Below are positions 10,947-19,702 of a DNA stretch of 64,000 nt, piece after piece. The notes under the pieces are model-generated. The model was not told the origin of the DNA. It saw only the letters and a list, made by a program, of their open reading frames with translations, and searched no databases. The stretch's first letter is position 1. Each line of letters opens with the position of its first letter. Source of the stretch: Burkholderiaceae bacterium (lineage in GTDB: Bacteria; Pseudomonadota; Gammaproteobacteria; Burkholderiales; Burkholderiaceae_B); the NCBI GenBank assembly GCA_023653055.1, contig JAMNXR010000007.1:62001-126000 (forward strand), given 5' to 3'. Both the position numbers and the translations under genes were made by a program.

Positions 10947-12113
10947 ATGCGTTTAATCAAACAACTTCTTGCCCTGGCCGCGCTCTTGCCCGGTTTGGCG
11001 TTCTCGCAAGCACCGATCAAGGTCGGTATTGCAAATGATTTATCCGGCCCTTTTGCCGCGCTGGGTGCAGAAGCGCGTGATGGTTTCAATCTGGCCATCA
11101 AGCAGCTCGGAGGCAAACTTGGTGGTAAGCCTGCCGAATTTTTACAGACCGATATGGGTGGCAATCCCGACCAGGCGCGTCAGCTCGTCAATCGTTATAT
11201 TCAACGCGACAAGATCGATTTCTTTACGGGTCCGATTGGGTCAAACGTCGCCTTAGCTGTCGGCCCGACGTTGTTTGCCGCCAAGATTCCTTATCTTTCC
11301 AACAATCCTGGTCCAAGCCAGTTTGCGGGCGCGCAGTGTAATGACTACTGGTTTGGCGTGTCCTATCAGAACGACGCTTTTCATGAGGCCGCGGGCAAGG
11401 TTGCAGCTGACCGTGGCTTTAAAAACATGGTGATCATTGCTCCCGACTATCCGGCTGGCAAGGACGCACTTAACGGTTTTAAACGCGGCTACAACGCAGC
11501 GGTTGCGCAAGAGGTTTACACCAAGCTAGGTCAGATTGATTATGCGGCCGAGTTAGCGCAGTTGCGGGACGCTAAACCTGAAGCGGTCTATATCTTTTTG
11601 CCAGGTGGCATGGGGATCAACTTTATCAAGCAGTTTGTTTCCGCGGGACTGAATAAAAATATCAAACTTGTCGGTCCTGGATTTTCGGCCGACGAGGATG
11701 TGATTCGTGCGGTGGGTGATCCGATGCTGGGAATTTTCAATACGGCGCAATGGGCTCATGATCTGGACAATGCGCAAAACAAGAAGTTCGTCGAGGCCTT
11801 CCGCAAGGAGTACAAGGATCGCATGCCATCGGTCTATGCCGCCCAAGCATATGACGTGATCATGGCGATTGATGCCGCGGTCAAAGCCACCAATGGCAAT
11901 GTGGCGAATCGCGAAGCGGTATTGGCTGCGCTTAAAAAAGCGGACTTTGCTTCCGTGCGTGGACCTTTTACTTACGGCATTAACAACTTTCCTATCCAGC
12001 CCTATTACGTACGCGTGATTGAAAAGAATGCAGCGGGCCAGATCACGAACAAGCTGGTGGGTAAAGTGTTTGACTCCTACCAGGACGTGTATGTGGGTCA
12101 ATGCAAAAAATAA
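10947..12113 (+). CDS. HAAT-family ABC transporter periplasmic substrate-binding protein
   Basis: Periplasmic binding protein of 388 aa, type I fold (Peripla_BP_6). The N-terminus has a clean Sec signal, [22 protein letters not shown], with cleavage likely around residue 20-21, then [19 protein letters not shown], typical of the family. The ATG at 10947 has a GGAG ribosome site 7 bases upstream; the frame is open for 140 codons upstream, but that part is antisense to argJ and has no signal peptide. It is the first gene of a complete five-gene importer. The substrate could be branched-chain amino acids, amides, urea or aromatic acids; sequence alone does not decide this. Confidence 0.88.
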   Translation: MRLIKQLLALAALLPGLAFSQAPIKVGIANDLSGPFAALGAEARDGFNLAIKQLGGKLGGKPAEFLQTDMGGNPDQARQLVNRYIQRDKIDFFTGPIGSNVALAVGPTLFAAKIPYLSNNPGPSQFAGAQCNDYWFGVSYQNDAFHEAAGKVAADRGFKNMVIIAPDYPAGKDALNGFKRGYNAAVAQEVYTKLGQIDYAAELAQLRDAKPEAVYIFLPGGMGINFIKQFVSAGLNKNIKLVGPGFSADEDVIRAVGDPMLGIFNTAQWAHDLDNAQNKKFVEAFRKEYKDRMPSVYAAQAYDVIMAIDAAVKATNGNVANREAVLAALKKADFASVRGPFTYGINNFPIQPYYVRVIEKNAAGQITNKLVGKVFDSYQDVYVGQCKK

Positions 12114-12155
12114 CAGCGGCTAAACAACACCCACTAAAGAGTCCGTTCTGAACGT

Positions 12156-13076
12156 ATGAGTTCGACACTGATCGCTGAGCAATTGCTCAATGGGCTGCAG
12201 TTTGGCTTGATGTTGTTTTTGATTGCGGCGGGCCTGACGCTGGTGTTCGGGATTCTCGATATCCTGAATGTCGCTCACGGTTCGCTATATATGGCGGGCG
12301 CGTATGTGGCCGCTCAAACCATGCAGGTGACACAGTCCTTTGTTGCAGCCGTGGTGGTGGCGGCCGTTGTGACCGGGCTGGTGGGTCTGGTGCTTGAGTT
12401 AGTACTCATCAGAAGGCTGGTCATTCGCGATCACTTGGCGCAAGTGCTGGGGACCTTTGCGGTGATTTTGATCGCAAACGATGTCGTCAAAATGATCTGG
12501 GGACCCGCGCCGATGATGATGAGCATGTCACCGGCATTGTCGGGGCCCGTTCAACTCTTGCCGGACTTGCTGTATCCGGCCTATCGCCTGTTGATCATTG
12601 CGGTGGGTTTAGCCGCGGCCTTGGGTTTGTATTTTTTTGTCACGCGCACCAAGGCGGGTGTGCTGGTGCGCGCGGGCGCCTCAAACCGGCAGATGGCGAC
12701 ACTGATGGGCGTGCGTGTGCCGGTCTTGTTTCTGGGTGTCTTTGTACTGGGCGCGATGTTGGCGGCGCTTGCAGGTGCGTTACTGGGGCCGGTGACGGCG
12801 ATTCAGACGGGTATGGGTGAGCAGATCCTGATTCTAGTGCTGGTATGCATTGTGATCGGCGGTATTGGATCGATGCGCGGGGCGTTTGTGGGTGCGTTGC
12901 TTGTCGGCTTTGTGGATACTGCGGGCCGGGCATTTTTACCCTCTGTACTCAAACTATTTTTCTCTCCCGCCGTGGCTTCTAGTGTGGGTCCGACCTTGGC
13001 CGCATTGTCCATTTATATCTTGATGGCAGTTGTGTTGGTGTTCCGACCTTCGGGTCTTTTTCCGGCACGCGGTTGA
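12156..13076 (+). CDS. LivH-type ABC transporter permease
   Basis: Integral membrane permease of 306 aa for the HAAT (branched-chain amino acid type) importer. It starts with the family pattern (LLNGLQFGLMLFLIAAGLTLVFGILDILNVAHGSLYMAGAYVA) spread over TM1-TM2, and shows about eight hydrophobic segments. The conserved GGIGSMRGAFVGALLVG loop near residue 225-245 contacts the ATPase in this family. Lies 42 bases after the binding protein and is followed almost directly by the second permease. Confidence 0.88.
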   Translation: MSSTLIAEQLLNGLQFGLMLFLIAAGLTLVFGILDILNVAHGSLYMAGAYVAAQTMQVTQSFVAAVVVAAVVTGLVGLVLELVLIRRLVIRDHLAQVLGTFAVILIANDVVKMIWGPAPMMMSMSPALSGPVQLLPDLLYPAYRLLIIAVGLAAALGLYFFVTRTKAGVLVRAGASNRQMATLMGVRVPVLFLGVFVLGAMLAALAGALLGPVTAIQTGMGEQILILVLVCIVIGGIGSMRGAFVGALLVGFVDTAGRAFLPSVLKLFFSPAVASSVGPTLAALSIYILMAVVLVFRPSGLFPARG

Positions 13077-13078
13077 TC

Positions 13079-14020
13079 ATGCGTACGTTATTGACTGCGA
13101 AGCATTTGTCTGTACTGGGCCTCGTGTTGCTCCTGGTATTTCCTCTTGTGGCACCCGCACTCAATCTAGATTTTTATATCTCTTTTGTTCGACGCGTCTT
13201 GATTTTTGCGTTGGCTGCGACCAGTCTAAATTTTATTTTGGGCTATGGTGGCATGGTCGCGTTAGGTCATGCGGCATTTTTTGGCGCGGGTGCCTATGTT
13301 GTGGCCATCCTGTCCGTGCAAGGCGTCTCGCAGGCACTGATTGTCTGGCCTGCGGCGATGCTGGTGGCGGGCGCACTGGCGCTAATCATTGGAATGGTTT
13401 CCTTGCGAACGCGTGGCGTGTATTTCATCATGATCACGCTCGCCTTTGCTCAGATGGTGTTTTATCTCTTTATCTCTCTGCGGCAGTATGGCGGAGAGGA
13501 TGGCATCAATCTCGCAGGCCCCTCCTTGTTACCCGGACTCAATCTTGCAGACGACCGCACGTTTTATTACGTGGTGTTATGCGTGGTGCTAGCTTGTTTG
13601 TGGTGGCTCAATCGGCTGATTCAGGCGCGCTTTGGTCAGGCTTTGCAGGGCATCCGAGAAAACGAATCGCGTATGGAGGCCTTGGGCTATCCTGTTTTTC
13701 GGATTAAGTTGCTGGCCTTTGTCATCGCGGGCGTGATGGCTGGGCTCGCGGGCGCATTGCTTGCGAGTCATAATCAATTTGTTTCTCCAAGCCTCATGCA
13801 CTGGACGGCCTCGGCCAACTTGATCATTATGGTGATTGTGGGCGGCATTGGCTTACGCTATGGCGGGTTGGTGGGGGCTGCGGTGATGTTGTGGCTAGAA
13901 GAAGTCCTGCGCCTGTATACGGACTATTGGCACTTGCCCTTGGGTGTGCTGTTGCTTGTCATTGTGTTGTTTGCGCCGCACGGCCTTGCAGGGATGTTTA
14001 AAAAGGGCGCTGTGCGATGA
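13079..14020 (+). CDS. LivM-type ABC transporter permease
   Basis: Second permease of the Liv-type importer, 313 aa from the ATG at 13079; a TTG two codons earlier overlaps the livH stop and is a possible alternative. Contains the family segments LNFILGYGGMVALGHAAFFGAGAYVVA and GIRENESRMEALGYPV (split by membrane spans), the latter being the EAA-like coupling loop. About nine to ten membrane segments. Pairs with the LivH-type protein to form the translocation pore. Its stop overlaps the ATPase start (ATGA). Confidence 0.87.
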   Translation: MRTLLTAKHLSVLGLVLLLVFPLVAPALNLDFYISFVRRVLIFALAATSLNFILGYGGMVALGHAAFFGAGAYVVAILSVQGVSQALIVWPAAMLVAGALALIIGMVSLRTRGVYFIMITLAFAQMVFYLFISLRQYGGEDGINLAGPSLLPGLNLADDRTFYYVVLCVVLACLWWLNRLIQARFGQALQGIRENESRMEALGYPVFRIKLLAFVIAGVMAGLAGALLASHNQFVSPSLMHWTASANLIIMVIVGGIGLRYGGLVGAAVMLWLEEVLRLYTDYWHLPLGVLLLVIVLFAPHGLAGMFKKGAVR

Positions 14021-14784
14021 ATGCTCCCGTGCCAAATATCGCGCTCGCCGCGCAGCAACTCACTAAGCGCTATGGCGCGTTGGTGGCGTGCGACCAAGTG
14101 ACGCTTACGTTAACCACGGGCGAGATTCATGCCCTGATCGGACCGAACGGTGCGGGTAAGTCAACGTTGATTCATTTGCTGTCGGGTGCGGTTGCTGCAG
14201 ATAGCGGTCGACTCGCACTGAACGGGCAAGACCTCACGCATGTGGGCATGCATCAGCGTGTGGCGGCAGGTTTGTCGCGCTCGTATCAAATTACCAATGT
14301 GTTCAAGCAATTCAGCGTATTTGAAAATTTGTTGTTAGCGGTGCAAGCATGCTCTGGCAGTAGCTTTCGTTTTTGGCGCCCGCGAGCGCAGGACAAGGTT
14401 TTGTCTGAGGCGGCAGAGCGTCTGGCGGTGGACTGCGCTTTGGCTCCAGAGACCTGGAGTTTGGTTGCGGGTACGTTGCCGCACGGTGAACAGCGCAAGT
14501 TAGAGTTTGCCTTGGCCTTGGCGGCCAATCCTTCTGTACTACTGCTTGATGAGCCGATGGCAGGGATGGGGCCAGATGAAACGCTCAAATTAACCACGCT
14601 GATTGATTCAATGCGTGGACGCACAACGATGCTCCTTGTGGAGCATGACATGCAGGCTGTCTTTCGACTGGCAGATCGTATCTCTGTCTTAGTCTATGGC
14701 CGCATCATTGCGACGGGTACGCCAGAGGAGATTCGCAATCATGCGGGTGTTCGAGAAGCGTACCTGGGCGAGGAGCAAGCCTAA
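14017..14784 (+). CDS. LivG-type ABC transporter ATP-binding protein
   Basis: Cytoplasmic ATPase of 255 aa. Walker A is GPNGAGKST at residues 42-50, Walker B is VLLLDEPMAGMGPDE, and the switch His lies in LVEHDM. The ABC signature reads LPHGEQRKLEFA, the relaxed form normal for LivG-type proteins. The insertion between Walker A and signature (VFKQFSVFENLLLAVQ) is also typical. Overlaps the permease by 4 bases and livF by one base. Confidence 0.88.
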   Translation: MNAPVPNIALAAQQLTKRYGALVACDQVTLTLTTGEIHALIGPNGAGKSTLIHLLSGAVAADSGRLALNGQDLTHVGMHQRVAAGLSRSYQITNVFKQFSVFENLLLAVQACSGSSFRFWRPRAQDKVLSEAAERLAVDCALAPETWSLVAGTLPHGEQRKLEFALALAANPSVLLLDEPMAGMGPDETLKLTTLIDSMRGRTTMLLVEHDMQAVFRLADRISVLVYGRIIATGTPEEIRNHAGVREAYLGEEQA

Positions 14785-15488
14785 TGCTGCACGCCCACCA
14801 CATACAAAGCGGCTATGGCCTGAGTCAGGTGCTGTTCGATGTGACGGTTGAGATCCAGCGCGGCGAAGTCTTGGCTCTGCTGGGACGTAACGGCATGGGC
14901 AAAAGTACGCTGGTCCGCACGTTGTTCGGCCAGCTTCCACTGACTGCCGGCACGCTGACCTTTGAGGGACAAAATATTGCGGGCTGGGCGTCTGATCGTA
15001 TCGCGCGTTTGGGCTTGGCGATTGTGCCCGAAGGGCGGCAATGTTTTCCAAATCTTACGGTGAGAGAGCATCTCACGGCGTTCAGTGCCCAGCGCAATCC
15101 TGACATCAGACAGCCCTGGGATGTTGAGCGGGTGTTCGAGATGTTTCCGCGCTTGCGCGAGCGGGCGCGCAACATGGGCAATCAACTGTCGGGCGGCGAG
15201 CAGCAAATGTTGGCGATTGGGCGGGCGTTGGTGACGAATCCTAAGCTGCTCATCTTGGATGAGGCGACCGAAGGTCTTGCGCCTTTGGTGCGTGAAGAAA
15301 TCTGGCAGTGTCTTGCGCGCTTACGCGAGAGCGGTCAGACGATTCTCGTGATCGATAAGTATGTTGAACGCTTATTAACGCTCGCTGACCGTCATGTGAT
15401 TTTGGAGCGCGGCACTGTCGTGTGGCAGGGCAGTTCTGAGGAACTCGATGCAGATCGCAGTTTGTGGACGCGGTATTTAGGCGTTTAG
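14784..15488 (+). CDS. LivF-type ABC transporter ATP-binding protein
   Basis: Second ATPase of the importer, 234 aa. Walker A GRNGMGKST, signature LSGGEQQMLAIGRAL, Walker B KLLILDEATEGLAP. The start ATG overlaps the stop of livG (TAATG). The usual His of the H-loop region reads VIDKYVERLL, where many LivF proteins have VEQN; this is within family variation. Last gene of the five-gene Liv-type operon, followed at once by a strong hairpin. Confidence 0.88.
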   Translation: MLHAHHIQSGYGLSQVLFDVTVEIQRGEVLALLGRNGMGKSTLVRTLFGQLPLTAGTLTFEGQNIAGWASDRIARLGLAIVPEGRQCFPNLTVREHLTAFSAQRNPDIRQPWDVERVFEMFPRLRERARNMGNQLSGGEQQMLAIGRALVTNPKLLILDEATEGLAPLVREEIWQCLARLRESGQTILVIDKYVERLLTLADRHVILERGTVVWQGSSEELDADRSLWTRYLGV

Positions 15489-15493
15489 TTGTT

Positions 15494-15524
15494 GGCGTTT
15501 AAGCAAGGTGGTTGCTTAAACGCC
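15494..15524 (+). terminator. 13-bp perfect hairpin after the Liv operon
   Basis: Arms at 15494-15506 and 15512-15524 are exact reverse complements (GGCGTTTAAGCAA and its partner) with a 5-base GGTGG loop. It begins 6 bases after the livF stop and lies 35 bases before the end of the convergent hemL gene. There is no T-tract on either side, so it may be a U-less terminator or an mRNA 3'-end stabiliser shared by both convergent genes. Confidence 0.55.
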
Positions 15525-15558
15525 CGTCCACAAGCGTTGACTGAAGCATTCAGAAAAA

Positions 15559-16845
15559 TTAAACCTTTGCTAGCTTTGCAAAGACTTTGTCTGCTGCAGC
15601 AACTGTTGCGGCAATCACGCTGTCGTCATGTGTCGCAGAAACAAAGCCAGCCTCATACGCCGAGGGCGCAAAGTACACGCCTTCGTCCAACATGGCATGG
15701 AAAAACACCTTGAACATGTCGATATTGCTCGCGGAGACTTCGGCCAGCGTACTGGGGATGTCGTTCGAGAAATACAGACCAAACATACCGCCTTCGCTGT
15801 CTGCACTAAAGGGGATGCCATGCGCATGTGCGCGTTCAGTCAGTCCTTTGGTGAGGGCGCGGGTCTGTTTGTCCAAGGCTTCGTAAAAGCCTGGCTTAGA
15901 GAGTAGCTTGAGCGTAGTGATGCCCGCAGCGACCGCAACAGGATTGCCTGACAGCGTACCGGCTTGATAGACGCCGCCCAAGGGGGCGATATTTTTCATG
16001 ACTTCGGCACTGCCGCCAAACGCACCGATCGGCATCCCACCACCGATGACCTTGGCCAAGGTCGTGATGTCTGGTTTGATACCGCTTAGACCCTGCACGC
16101 CTTGAGGGCCTACGCGAAAGCCTGTCATCACTTCATCAAAAATGAGGAGCGCACCGTGCGCTGTGCACTCGGTGCGCAACACTTCAAGAAAGCCCGCGAT
16201 CGGTTTGATCATATTCATGTTGCCGGCAATCGGTTCGACGATGACACAGGCGATTTCTTTGCCGTGCAGGGCAAACGCAGCCTTGACACCCTCGATGTCG
16301 TTGTAGTCCAGCACGATGGTGTGGGCGACAAACTCAGGCGGCACGCCGGCAGAGGTTGGATTACCAAACGTCAAGAGTCCTGAACCTGCTTTGACCAACA
16401 AGCTGTCCGCATGGCCGTGGTAGCAACCTTCGAATTTGATGATTTTGTTGCGACCCGTCGCGCCACGCGCTAAGCGAATCGCGGTCATGGTGGCTTCGGT
16501 GCCAGAGCTCACCAAACGGACTTGCTCGAGCGAGGGCATACGTTCGATCAGCATTTCTGCGATGACGACTTCAGTCTCTGTCGGCGCGCCGTAGGACAAG
16601 CCGTGTACAGCAGCGTCTTGGACGGCTTTGACGACCTCAGGATGAGCGTGACCCAGAATCGCCGGTCCCCAGGAGCCGATGTAATCAATGTAGCGTTTGT
16701 CATCGGCATCCCAGAAGTAGGGGCCTTGTGCACGCGCGACAAAGCGTGGCGTACCGCCCACGGATCGGAAGGCGCGCACGGGAGAGTTCACGCCACCAGG
16801 AATGCTGCGACAGGCGCGTTCGAAAAGTTCTACGTTACGTGACAT
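15559..16845 (-). CDS. hemL: Glutamate-1-semialdehyde 2,1-aminomutase
   Basis: PLP enzyme of 428 aa that converts glutamate-1-semialdehyde to 5-aminolevulinate in the C5 route to heme. It starts with the canonical [24 protein letters not shown]. The PLP-binding Lys is K265 in [11 protein letters not shown], with FDEVMTGFR upstream, both at the family positions. Length is standard. Downstream of thiE with a 13-base gap, so probably co-transcribed with thiE and the ThiD homologue. Confidence 0.95.
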   Translation of the reverse strand: MSRNVELFERACRSIPGGVNSPVRAFRSVGGTPRFVARAQGPYFWDADDKRYIDYIGSWGPAILGHAHPEVVKAVQDAAVHGLSYGAPTETEVVIAEMLIERMPSLEQVRLVSSGTEATMTAIRLARGATGRNKIIKFEGCYHGHADSLLVKAGSGLLTFGNPTSAGVPPEFVAHTIVLDYNDIEGVKAAFALHGKEIACVIVEPIAGNMNMIKPIAGFLEVLRTECTAHGALLIFDEVMTGFRVGPQGVQGLSGIKPDITTLAKVIGGGMPIGAFGGSAEVMKNIAPLGGVYQAGTLSGNPVAVAAGITTLKLLSKPGFYEALDKQTRALTKGLTERAHAHGIPFSADSEGGMFGLYFSNDIPSTLAEVSASNIDMFKVFFHAMLDEGVYFAPSAYEAGFVSATHDDSVIAATVAAADKVFAKLAKV

Positions 16846-16858
16846 AAAAATATTCCGT

Positions 16859-17551
16859 TCAAACAGGAGAAGAGGATGTGGAAAAGGGTGTGGCCGTTGG
16901 CGCTTGCATAAATGGGGCAGATAAGGCGCGCGCCGCAGCTTCGATATCTGGAGAGAGAAACAGACTCCCCACCACTGCGATACTGTCTGCGCCAGTAGCA
17001 GCTAAGGTGGCTGCGTGAGAGATGCCAATTCCGCCGATGGCGACCACCGCGGGCCGTGGAGTCTCGATCGCCTGACAGAGTGCTTGCCCTGTGCGAAGCA
17101 CTTCAAGAGGTGCGGTGGGGGCGAGAGGTTTTGTTGAGGAGGCGTACATCGCACCAAAAGCGATGTAGGCGACTTGATGTTTGAGCATGCTTTGTGCACG
17201 TTGGGGGTCGGCATAGCAAGACACCCCAAGCAGCATCTCCGGGCCGATTGCTTGGCGGACGCTTGCAGGATCATCATCGTGCCGGCCAATATGCACGCCA
17301 TGTGCACCCAGTTCAAGGGCGAGTCGCCAGTCATCATTGATTAAAAAAACAATGCCGAGCGCGTTGCAGACGTCCAGAAGAGTCTGGGCTAAGTGGCGAC
17401 GCAGTTGTGGTGAAGCCGTTTTGTGGCGGAGTTGTAAGGCTTTCATCCCTCCGCGCGCAGCGGCACGAACAGCGTGCTCGAGGCGTGCGGCATCATCCCA
17501 GTCTGGGGTCACACCATAGAGGCCTGCAGGAAACTTGAGTGTGGGGCGCAT
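16859..17551 (-). CDS. thiE: Thiamine-phosphate synthase
   Basis: Joins the pyrimidine and thiazole halves of thiamine. 230 aa TIM barrel; motifs are present and look intact: QLRHK near residue 42, [33 protein letters not shown] for the phosphate site, and VAIGGIG. I chose the ATG at 17551; a TTG two codons upstream is possible. The C-terminal 20 residues are low-complexity Thr/Ser/Pro. Lies between the ThiD homologue and hemL. No TPP riboswitch motif was seen upstream. Confidence 0.88.
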   Translation of the reverse strand: MRPTLKFPAGLYGVTPDWDDAARLEHAVRAAARGGMKALQLRHKTASPQLRRHLAQTLLDVCNALGIVFLINDDWRLALELGAHGVHIGRHDDDPASVRQAIGPEMLLGVSCYADPQRAQSMLKHQVAYIAFGAMYASSTKPLAPTAPLEVLRTGQALCQAIETPRPAVVAIGGIGISHAATLAATGADSIAVVGSLFLSPDIEAAARALSAPFMQAPTATPFSTSSSPV

Positions 17552-17566
17552 TAGCAAAGTGGATAG

Positions 17567-18385
17567 TTAAGGTGCAATCGGAATGCGTCGGGCGATAAAG
17601 TTGCCCATGCCCGGCTGAAAGGACTGTAGCAGGGCAAGGCCGCCGTGTGTGCAGGCTTGTTCAGCGGCTTTGGGTACGCTGAGTCCCTTGGCCAGCAGGC
17701 AAGCCAACGCAGTGGCGATTAAGCCGCCTGCGTCCCGCGTCCGCTCGGGAGCCAGAGCACATGGCCACGCGAGGGTCTCACTCTCAGGTCCCGTCAGGAC
17801 ATTGGCCTGAAGACCGGGACGCTGTTGGACGCCGGTGATCAGCACCCATTGGGCACCTATGGCCTGCAGGGCTTGGGCGCCACCTGCATGACCCGAGGCT
17901 TCCATGACATCTTCAGTGATCCATTGGTTGAGTCGTCTCGCCTCAATCACCACAATATGGGCCTGTGGAACAAGGAGCTCAATCACCGCACCAATCAAGT
18001 CGTCGACCTCGTCCTCATCTTCGGCCGGCGTTTCGGTATCGATTTCTTGGGCACCGAGATGCAAAACAAGCGGAATCTGGCTGTAATCCGCCGCGATCTG
18101 GGCGACGGCGCTTACCGCGGCAACGGAGGATAGCGCACCGACTTTGATGGCCTGAACGGGAATGTCCTCTAGCAGGCAGCGTGCCTGATCGTCGATTTGC
18201 TCCGCTGAACAGGGCAGAACAGATTCGCTTTTGGCGCTATCCTGAATCGTGACGGCGGTGAGCGCGGAGATCGCGTGGCCACCTAAGGCCGCACAAGTAA
18301 TCGCATCCGCAGGCAGTCCATCCGAACCTGTTGGATCAAAAGGGCCAAAAATCAGAGTAATAGGCGTTGAAGTCGTTTTATTCAT
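17567..18385 (-). CDS. ThiD-family (HMP/HMP-P kinase-like) protein with eroded motifs
   Basis: 272 aa from the ATG at 18385. Overall it follows the ThiD ribokinase-like pattern: an N-terminal FDPTGSDGLPADAIT block (residues 16-30) in place of DPxGGAGIQAD, then ALTAVTIQDS, and a C-terminal SFQPGMGNFI. Several family motifs are missing. The LDPV loop reads VLHLGA (107-112). The TPN segment is replaced by an acidic stretch (about 116-130) and VVIEARRLN. The anion-hole motif H-G-T/S-G-C-T reads R-D-A-G-G-L (217-222), so the conserved Cys is gone. The frame is intact and the gene sits with thiE and hemL. It may be a diverged enzyme or a pseudoenzyme; I would not assume kinase activity. Confidence 0.75.
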   Translation of the reverse strand: MNKTTSTPITLIFGPFDPTGSDGLPADAITCAALGGHAISALTAVTIQDSAKSESVLPCSAEQIDDQARCLLEDIPVQAIKVGALSSVAAVSAVAQIAADYSQIPLVLHLGAQEIDTETPAEDEDEVDDLIGAVIELLVPQAHIVVIEARRLNQWITEDVMEASGHAGGAQALQAIGAQWVLITGVQQRPGLQANVLTGPESETLAWPCALAPERTRDAGGLIATALACLLAKGLSVPKAAEQACTHGGLALLQSFQPGMGNFIARRIPIAP

Positions 18386-18514
18386 GTCAAATCGACAAGC
18401 GATGTGTCGGCACGTATGTGTTGGTTTCGGTAAGATTGACCCCATTGTAAGAGATGACCCGTTTTCCCTGCCCTTTTCCTTGAGGACAGACGGGTTCTAC
18501 CAAAAGAGAGAATG

Positions 18515-18679
18515 ATGCGTACTTGGATGTGTTTGATTTGTGGTTGGATTTACGACGAAGAGACTGGTGTACCCGAAGAGGGGATTCCAGCCGGTACGCG
18601 CTGGGAAGATGTTCCTCCAAACTGGGTTTGCCCAGAGTGCGGTGCCCGTAAAGAAGATTTTGAGCTGATGGAGATCTAA
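18515..18679 (+). CDS. rubA: Rubredoxin
   Basis: Small iron protein of 54 aa carrying one Fe on four Cys: C6 and C9 in MCLICG, C39 and C42 in CPECG. The start MRTWMCLICGWIYDE matches Burkholderiales rubredoxins. ATG at 18515 is preferred over the ATG at 18512; a GAGAG ribosome site lies just upstream. Electron donor role; partner unknown. Followed 9 bases later by yqgE. Divergent from the ThiD homologue across a gap of about 130 bp that must contain both promoters. Confidence 0.93.
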   Translation: MRTWMCLICGWIYDEETGVPEEGIPAGTRWEDVPPNWVCPECGARKEDFELMEI

Positions 18680-18688
18680 AGTCCTCGT

Positions 18689-19294
18689 ATGGATCAATCC
18701 CAACGCACACCTGAAACGGTCACTGACCTCTCCAATCAGTTTTTGATGGCGATGCCAGGTATGGTTTCTGGGGATCTTGCTGGAACCGTCATTTATCTGT
18801 GCGAGCACACTGCAAAAGGCGCTCTAGGACTGGTGATTAACCGGCCGACTGACCTGAGCGTGGCCGGTTTACTTGAAAAAATCGACCTAAAGTCTGAGAG
18901 TGCGCCCGGGCAGAGTGCGGATCAACAGGCTGCAGAGAGCCCTGCGGTGTTTTTTGGCGGTCCCGTTCAGACAGATCGTGGTTTTGTATTGCATTTTCCT
19001 GCAGGTGATTACAGCTCAAGTATCAAGCTGGGCCGTTTAGCGCTGACAACCTCGCGCGACGTCCTGGAGGCTGTGGCGCATGGAAACGGCCCCGAGCAGC
19101 TGTTTGTGACGCTTGGTTATGCGGGTTGGGGTGCAGGCCAGCTCGAAAATGAGCTGGCGCAAAATGCCTGGTTGACCGTCGCAGCGCAAGAAAACATTAT
19201 TTTTGATCTTCCACCTCAAGACCGTTATCCCGCTGCGCTAAAGCTGCTGGGGATCGATCCGGTCATGCTGACCGGTGCAGCGGGCCATGCCTGA
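18689..19294 (+). CDS. YqgE/AlgH family protein (DUF179)
   Basis: Cytoplasmic protein of 201 aa. Family hallmarks: FLMAMPGMVSGDLAGTVIYLCEH, GALGLVINRPT, FFGGPVQTDRGFVLH and LGYAGWGAGQLENEL. Biochemical function is not established; the family is widely linked to ruvX, and here too it overlaps ruvX by 8 bases. Confidence 0.9.
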   Translation: MDQSQRTPETVTDLSNQFLMAMPGMVSGDLAGTVIYLCEHTAKGALGLVINRPTDLSVAGLLEKIDLKSESAPGQSADQQAAESPAVFFGGPVQTDRGFVLHFPAGDYSSSIKLGRLALTTSRDVLEAVAHGNGPEQLFVTLGYAGWGAGQLENELAQNAWLTVAAQENIIFDLPPQDRYPAALKLLGIDPVMLTGAAGHA

Positions 19295-19679
19295 AGAAAC
19301 ACTTCTGGCTTTTGATTATGGCGCCAAAAAACTAGGGGTCGCGCTGGGCAATACCTTGCTCAAACAGGCGCATCCGCTAGACATCATTTTGGAAGCCACG
19401 CGTGACGGTCGTTTTGCGCGGGTCGAGGCCTTGCTCAAACGCTGGCAGCCAGAACGATTGGTGGTGGGGTTGGCACTTGCGACGGATGGCAGTGAGCAAT
19501 ACGCGAGTCAACACTGCCGCCGGTTTGCCCGCCAACTCGAGGGGCGTTTTGGTTTACCCGTCGTCTTGGTTGATGAGCGAGGGTCGAGTGTCCAGGCCCA
19601 AAGAATCACGGGAAGCGCACCCGATGATGCGGTGGCGGCGGCTATCATTTTGCAGCGCTATTTTGATGCGTTGACCTAA
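19287..19679 (+). CDS. ruvX: Putative pre-16S rRNA nuclease / Holliday junction resolvase-like RuvX (YqgF)
   Basis: RNase H-fold nuclease of 130 aa from the ATG at 19287. Acidic catalytic residues are present in FDYGAKKLGVALG (N-terminus), DERGSSVQAQ and DDAVAAAIIL (C-terminus). It is needed for 16S rRNA 5'-end maturation in E. coli. A GTG four codons upstream is a less likely start. Overlaps yqgE. In many Burkholderiales pyrR lies between this gene and pyrB; here only 23 bases separate them. Confidence 0.88.
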   Translation: MPEETLLAFDYGAKKLGVALGNTLLKQAHPLDIILEATRDGRFARVEALLKRWQPERLVVGLALATDGSEQYASQHCRRFARQLEGRFGLPVVLVDERGSSVQAQRITGSAPDDAVAAAIILQRYFDALT

Positions 19680-19702
19680 ATGAATCTGGGCGAAATAAAC
19701 GC

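Noticed and set aside
13030-13707. 225-codon frame overlapping the LivM-type gene
   Set aside because: Same strand, other frame; Cys-rich nonsense composition and the LivM frame has clear homology.
18386-18514. TPP riboswitch upstream of the thiD-like gene
   Set aside because: No THI-box elements are visible in the 126-base divergent gap.
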